The notes beneath the pieces are model-generated. The model searched no databases. It had not been told where the DNA came from and saw nothing but the letters and a program-made list of their open reading frames with translations. Positions 6,543-8,770 of a stretch of DNA of 8,770 nt are shown here, in pieces. The position numbers and the translations under genes were made by a program. The stretch spans positions 1 through 8,770 of the forward strand of contig WGAX01000129.1 in NCBI GenBank assembly GCA_015494595.1. The letters run 5' to 3'. Each line of letters starts with the position of its first letter. The first letter of the stretch is position 1. The stretch comes from Nitratiruptor sp. (lineage in GTDB: Bacteria; Campylobacterota; Campylobacteria; Campylobacterales; Nitratiruptoraceae).

Positions 6543-7406
6543 TTAGAGTGTAATGTGCGCATGGCGCGAGCTGTGACACTGGATATTTACTGCCACTGGA
6601 AGTGAAGCAATATGACACATCCTTCCAGGCTGGTATGTCTCAATATGCACAGCCAAAACTGTCTGTGTTCCACCCATTCCCATTGCCCCAATACCAAGTT
6701 TATTGAGCTCCTCTTGTATCTCCTTTTCCAACTTATCCAACTCTGGATCTGGATTAGAAGATCCAATATCACGAAAGAGAGCATGCTTGCTCATTACTGC
6801 AGCCATATCAAAGCTACCACCAATACCAATACCCACAACAATTGGTGGGCAAACATTTGGCCCCGCATTGCTTACAACCTCTTTGACAAAAGCTCTAATA
6901 CCAGGAATTCCTTGAGCAGGAGCTAGCATAGTGGCTCGACTTCCATTCTCACTTCCTCCACCTTTTGCAGCAAATTCGATCTCTAGCTTATCGCCCGGCA
7001 CAATATCAAAATAGATTATTGGTGGAAGATTGTAACCCACTTTGTCTTTGAGGTTTTGGCGCGTAAAACAGTCACAAGTAGATGCACGCAAATACCCCTC
7101 TTCATACCCTTTTTGGGTTCCTTCATAGATTGCACTCTTAAGACTTCCACCCTCAATCTTTACATCTTCTCCAACTTTTACAAAAAATATAGCAAGCCCC
7201 GTATCTTGACATAGAGGCTTTGTCTCTTTGGCAGCAAGCTGGGCATTTTCTAAAAGCTGCTCTAAAACTGCTCTACTGACTGGACTCTCCTCTTTTTGTA
7301 AAGCCTCTTGTAAAGCTTTTAGCATATCTTCGCTTAGATGAGTTGTGGAGTAGATAATAGTATCACGAATAGCTTTGACAATATCGTTATAAGCAATAGT
7401 TCTCAT
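6543..7406 (-). CDS. fumA: Fumarate hydratase class I, alpha subunit (two-subunit type)
   Basis: This is the [4Fe-4S]-binding subunit of the split class I fumarase. The 287 residues include KPLCQDTGLAIFF (63-75), GGGSENGSRATMLAP (149-163), NVCPPIVVGIGIGGSFD (184-200), GAMGMGGTQTVLAVH (240-254) and LPVAVNIQCHSSRHA (269-283). Cys66, Cys186 and Cys277 lie where the three cluster ligands are expected. The segment STCDCFTRQN (109-118) adds two further cysteines. A GTG (7409) sits directly before the ATG (7406); I chose the ATG because it is 6 bases from a GGGGA ribosome site, while the GTG is 3 bases away. The ATG overlaps the mdh stop by one base (TGATG). Gap to the beta gene is 9 bases. Cj and relatives with single-chain or class II fumarase lack a gene here, so this is an insertion relative to them. 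L-tartrate dehydratase alpha is the less likely alternative. Confidence 0.92.
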   Translation of the reverse strand: MRTIAYNDIVKAIRDTIIYSTTHLSEDMLKALQEALQKEESPVSRAVLEQLLENAQLAAKETKPLCQDTGLAIFFVKVGEDVKIEGGSLKSAIYEGTQKGYEEGYLRASTCDCFTRQNLKDKVGYNLPPIIYFDIVPGDKLEIEFAAKGGGSENGSRATMLAPAQGIPGIRAFVKEVVSNAGPNVCPPIVVGIGIGGSFDMAAVMSKHALFRDIGSSNPDPELDKLEKEIQEELNKLGIGAMGMGGTQTVLAVHIETYQPGRMCHIASLPVAVNIQCHSSRHAHITL

Positions 7407-8362
7407 CACTTTTCCCCAAAATAGTTTTGTGACTCTAAAACATCAATAAGCTCTTTAACTGAAGCTACACTTCTATTAAACTCTTTCTTCTCTTTTGGAG
7501 TCAGCTGCAACTCAATAATATCCTCCACGCCATCTGAGCCAAGTGTTACGGGCACTCCATTTGGGATACCGTGTACACCATACTCACCCTCAAGTAAAGT
7601 AGAGCATGGATAGATCTTTTTGGAGTCCTTTAAAATTGCTTCAACCATAATAGCTGTTGCTTTACCAGGTGCAAAATAGGCACTTGTACCCATAAGCTTT
7701 ACAATCTGTGCTCCACCATTTTTCGTAGCGTCAATAACCTCTTGTAATTCGCCAGGAGTTAAAAGGTCAGTTATTGGAATGCCTGCGACAGTTGAGTATC
7801 TAGGAAGAGGCACCATATAATCACCGTGCCCTCCAATAACAGTAGCACGAATCTGACCAGCACCAAATCCAAGCTTCTCATAGATAAAGTGCGTCATTCT
7901 TGCACCATCTAAGATCCCAGCCATTCCAATAACTCGATTTTTTGGAAAACCACTTCTTTTAAGTGCAACATAAGTCATCGTATCGAGAGGATTGGTTACT
8001 ACTATAATAATTGAATCAGGAGCATATTTAGCAATATTTTCAGTAACCTCACTCACAATATCAGCATTTGCAAAAAGCAAATCATCTCTACTCATTCCGG
8101 GTTTTCTAGGAAATCCAGCAGTAATTACCACAACTTTTGAGTCAGCAATATCCTCATAACTCTTAGCAGCTTTTACAACAGAGTGCGTTCTAAGAGCAGC
8201 AGCTGCTTGGTTCATATCGAGAGCTTTTCCCTCAGCCCTATCTTTATCCCTATCCACTAAAATCACCTCATGAGCTAACCCTTGCATTGCAATGGAGTAT
8301 GCAACAATACTTCCCACATTGCCGCCAGCTCCGACAATTGATACTTTTGAACCCTTTGGCAT
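7406..8362 (-). CDS. mdh: NAD-dependent malate dehydrogenase (LDH-like type)
   Basis: Mdh interconverts malate and oxaloacetate with a nicotinamide cofactor in the cytosol. The 318 residues are typical of the LDH-like malate dehydrogenase group. The Rossmann loop is GAGGNVGS (11-18); Asp37 at the end of the second strand (VILVDRD) favours NAD over NADP. The substrate loop FPRKPGMSRDDLL (84-96) carries two arginines, NPLD (124-127) and LDGARMTHF (151-159) hold the Asp and Arg of the active site, and GGHGDYMVPL (177-186) the catalytic His179. Three in-frame starts compete: TTG at 8395 (inside a hairpin), ATG 8368 (touching the ribosome site) and ATG 8362 (6 bases from AAAGGA), so the last was chosen. 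It lies 36 bases after icd and shares one base with the fumarase alpha start, which suggests coupling. Arg in the substrate loop supports malate rather than lactate. Confidence 0.95.
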   Translation of the reverse strand: MPKGSKVSIVGAGGNVGSIVAYSIAMQGLAHEVILVDRDKDRAEGKALDMNQAAAALRTHSVVKAAKSYEDIADSKVVVITAGFPRKPGMSRDDLLFANADIVSEVTENIAKYAPDSIIIVVTNPLDTMTYVALKRSGFPKNRVIGMAGILDGARMTHFIYEKLGFGAGQIRATVIGGHGDYMVPLPRYSTVAGIPITDLLTPGELQEVIDATKNGGAQIVKLMGTSAYFAPGKATAIMVEAILKDSKKIYPCSTLLEGEYGVHGIPNGVPVTLGSDGVEDIIELQLTPKEKKEFNRSVASVKELIDVLESQNYFGEK

Positions 8363-8368
8363 TGGCAT

Positions 8369-8374
8369 TCCTTT
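8369..8374 (-). promoter_or_regulatory. mdh: Ribosome binding site deciding the mdh start
   Basis: The minus strand reads AAAGGA, 6 bases from the ATG at 8362 and 0 bases from the ATG at 8368, so 8362 is favoured. The site begins only 2 bases after the stem of the adjacent hairpin. Confidence 0.65.
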
Positions 8375-8376
8375 CT

Positions 8377-8396
8377 TTTGGGGCAAAAGCCCCAAA
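8377..8396 (-). other. Perfect 8-bp hairpin filling the icd-mdh gap
   Basis: Read on the minus strand: TTTGGGGC, loop TTTT, GCCCCAAA. The stem is perfect with five G-C pairs. It starts two bases after the icd stop and ends two bases before the mdh ribosome site. No T-tract follows (AGAAAGG), so it is not an intrinsic terminator in the direction of transcription. Plausible roles are protection of the icd 3' end after cleavage or tuning of mdh initiation. Its GGGGCTTT core resembles hairpin A after oorB. Confidence 0.55.
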
Positions 8397-8398
8397 TA

Positions 8399-8770
8399 TT
8401 AGATTGATTCGATTATTTCATTAAATGTTTTACTAGGCCTCATAGCAGCTTCAGCTTTATTATCATCTGGATGATAGTAGCCTCCAATATCTGTCGGTTT
8501 TCCTTCAGCAGCTTGTATCTCTTCTAAGATTTTTGCCTCATTTGCTTTGAGTTTTTCAGCAATTGGTGCAAATTTTGTTTCTAGCTCGTTATCGCCACAG
8601 TTTGCAAGCTCCTGGGCCCAGTAAGTAGCAAGATAGTAGTGACTTCCTCTGTTATCTAGCTCGCCTACTTTTCTTTTTGGCGTTTTGTCGTTGTTGAGAT
8701 ATTTTCCAACTGCTCTATCAAGAGCATCAGCAATAATGACTGCTTTATCGCTTGCTCCCTGTTTATTGGC
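8399..8770 (-). CDS. icd: Isocitrate dehydrogenase, monomeric NADP type (C-terminal 123 residues, cut by window edge)
   Basis: This enzyme interconverts isocitrate and 2-oxoglutarate plus CO2 in the cytosol, normally with NADP(H). I translated the minus strand by hand from the edge to the TAA at 8401-8399; the frame is open with no interruption. The fragment has the hallmark C-terminus of the ~740-residue monomeric family: LDNRGSHYYLATYWAQELA, KPTDIGGYYHPDD and the final AAMRPSKTFNEIIESI, which is unlike the shorter dimeric isocitrate dehydrogenases. The N-terminal parts of the active site lie outside the window. mdh follows after 36 bases filled by a hairpin, and the icd-mdh pair is the same as in Campylobacter jejuni as I recall. 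In transcript order this is the first visible gene, so the operon promoter should be upstream of or further inside the missing part. Family assignment is strong; cofactor is inferred from the family. Confidence 0.93.
   Translation of the reverse strand, partial: ANKQGASDKAVIIADALDRAVGKYLNNDKTPKRKVGELDNRGSHYYLATYWAQELANCGDNELETKFAPIAEKLKANEAKILEEIQAAEGKPTDIGGYYHPDDNKAEAAMRPSKTFNEIIESI

Overview
The window looks like a chromosomal core-metabolism locus of a Campylobacterota (epsilonproteobacterial) bacterium, probably a chemolithoautotroph of the Sulfurimonas / Sulfurovum / Nitratiruptor / Nautilia kind. The reasons are the four-subunit 2-oxoglutarate:acceptor oxidoreductase in the order oorD-A-B-C, a monomeric-type isocitrate dehydrogenase directly before a malate dehydrogenase, and a PurL start typical of the group. 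Campylobacter jejuni, as I recall, has the same icd-mdh-sucC-sucD-oorD-A-B-C order. Here a two-subunit class I fumarase is placed between mdh and sucC. The genus is inference.

All genes lie on the minus strand, so transcription runs from high to low coordinates: icd (3' end only, 8399-8770), mdh (7406-8362), fumarase alpha (6543-7406), fumarase beta (5979-6533), sucC (4793-5965), sucD (3921-4793), oorD (3554-3892), oorA (2396-3544), oorB (1531-2385), oorC (831-1445). After a 123-base gap comes the 5' part of purL (1-707), which is cut by the window edge. Spacing from mdh to oorB is operon-like: two 1-base stop/start overlaps and gaps of 9 to 28 bases. The looser junctions (icd/mdh, oorB/oorC, oorC/purL) each hold a clear inverted repeat, and an all-A/T palindrome covers the sucD stop codon.

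Together the products interconvert oxaloacetate, malate and fumarate (Mdh, fumarase), and succinate, succinyl-CoA, 2-oxoglutarate and isocitrate (SucCD, OorDABC, Icd). Only fumarate reductase / succinate dehydrogenase is missing between the two halves. In transcript order, mdh, fum, suc and oor follow the reductive TCA sequence. The use of a ferredoxin-type (Oor) enzyme instead of a lipoate-dependent 2-oxoglutarate dehydrogenase keeps this stretch reversible. Whether the organism fixes CO2 this way depends on a citrate-cleaving enzyme that is not in the window.

I found no mobile element, CRISPR array, tRNA, rRNA, toxin or defence gene, or broken gene. No stretch over 300 bases lacks a gene. 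I see no undescribed system here; the points worth a second look are the intergenic hairpins and a few family-level details.
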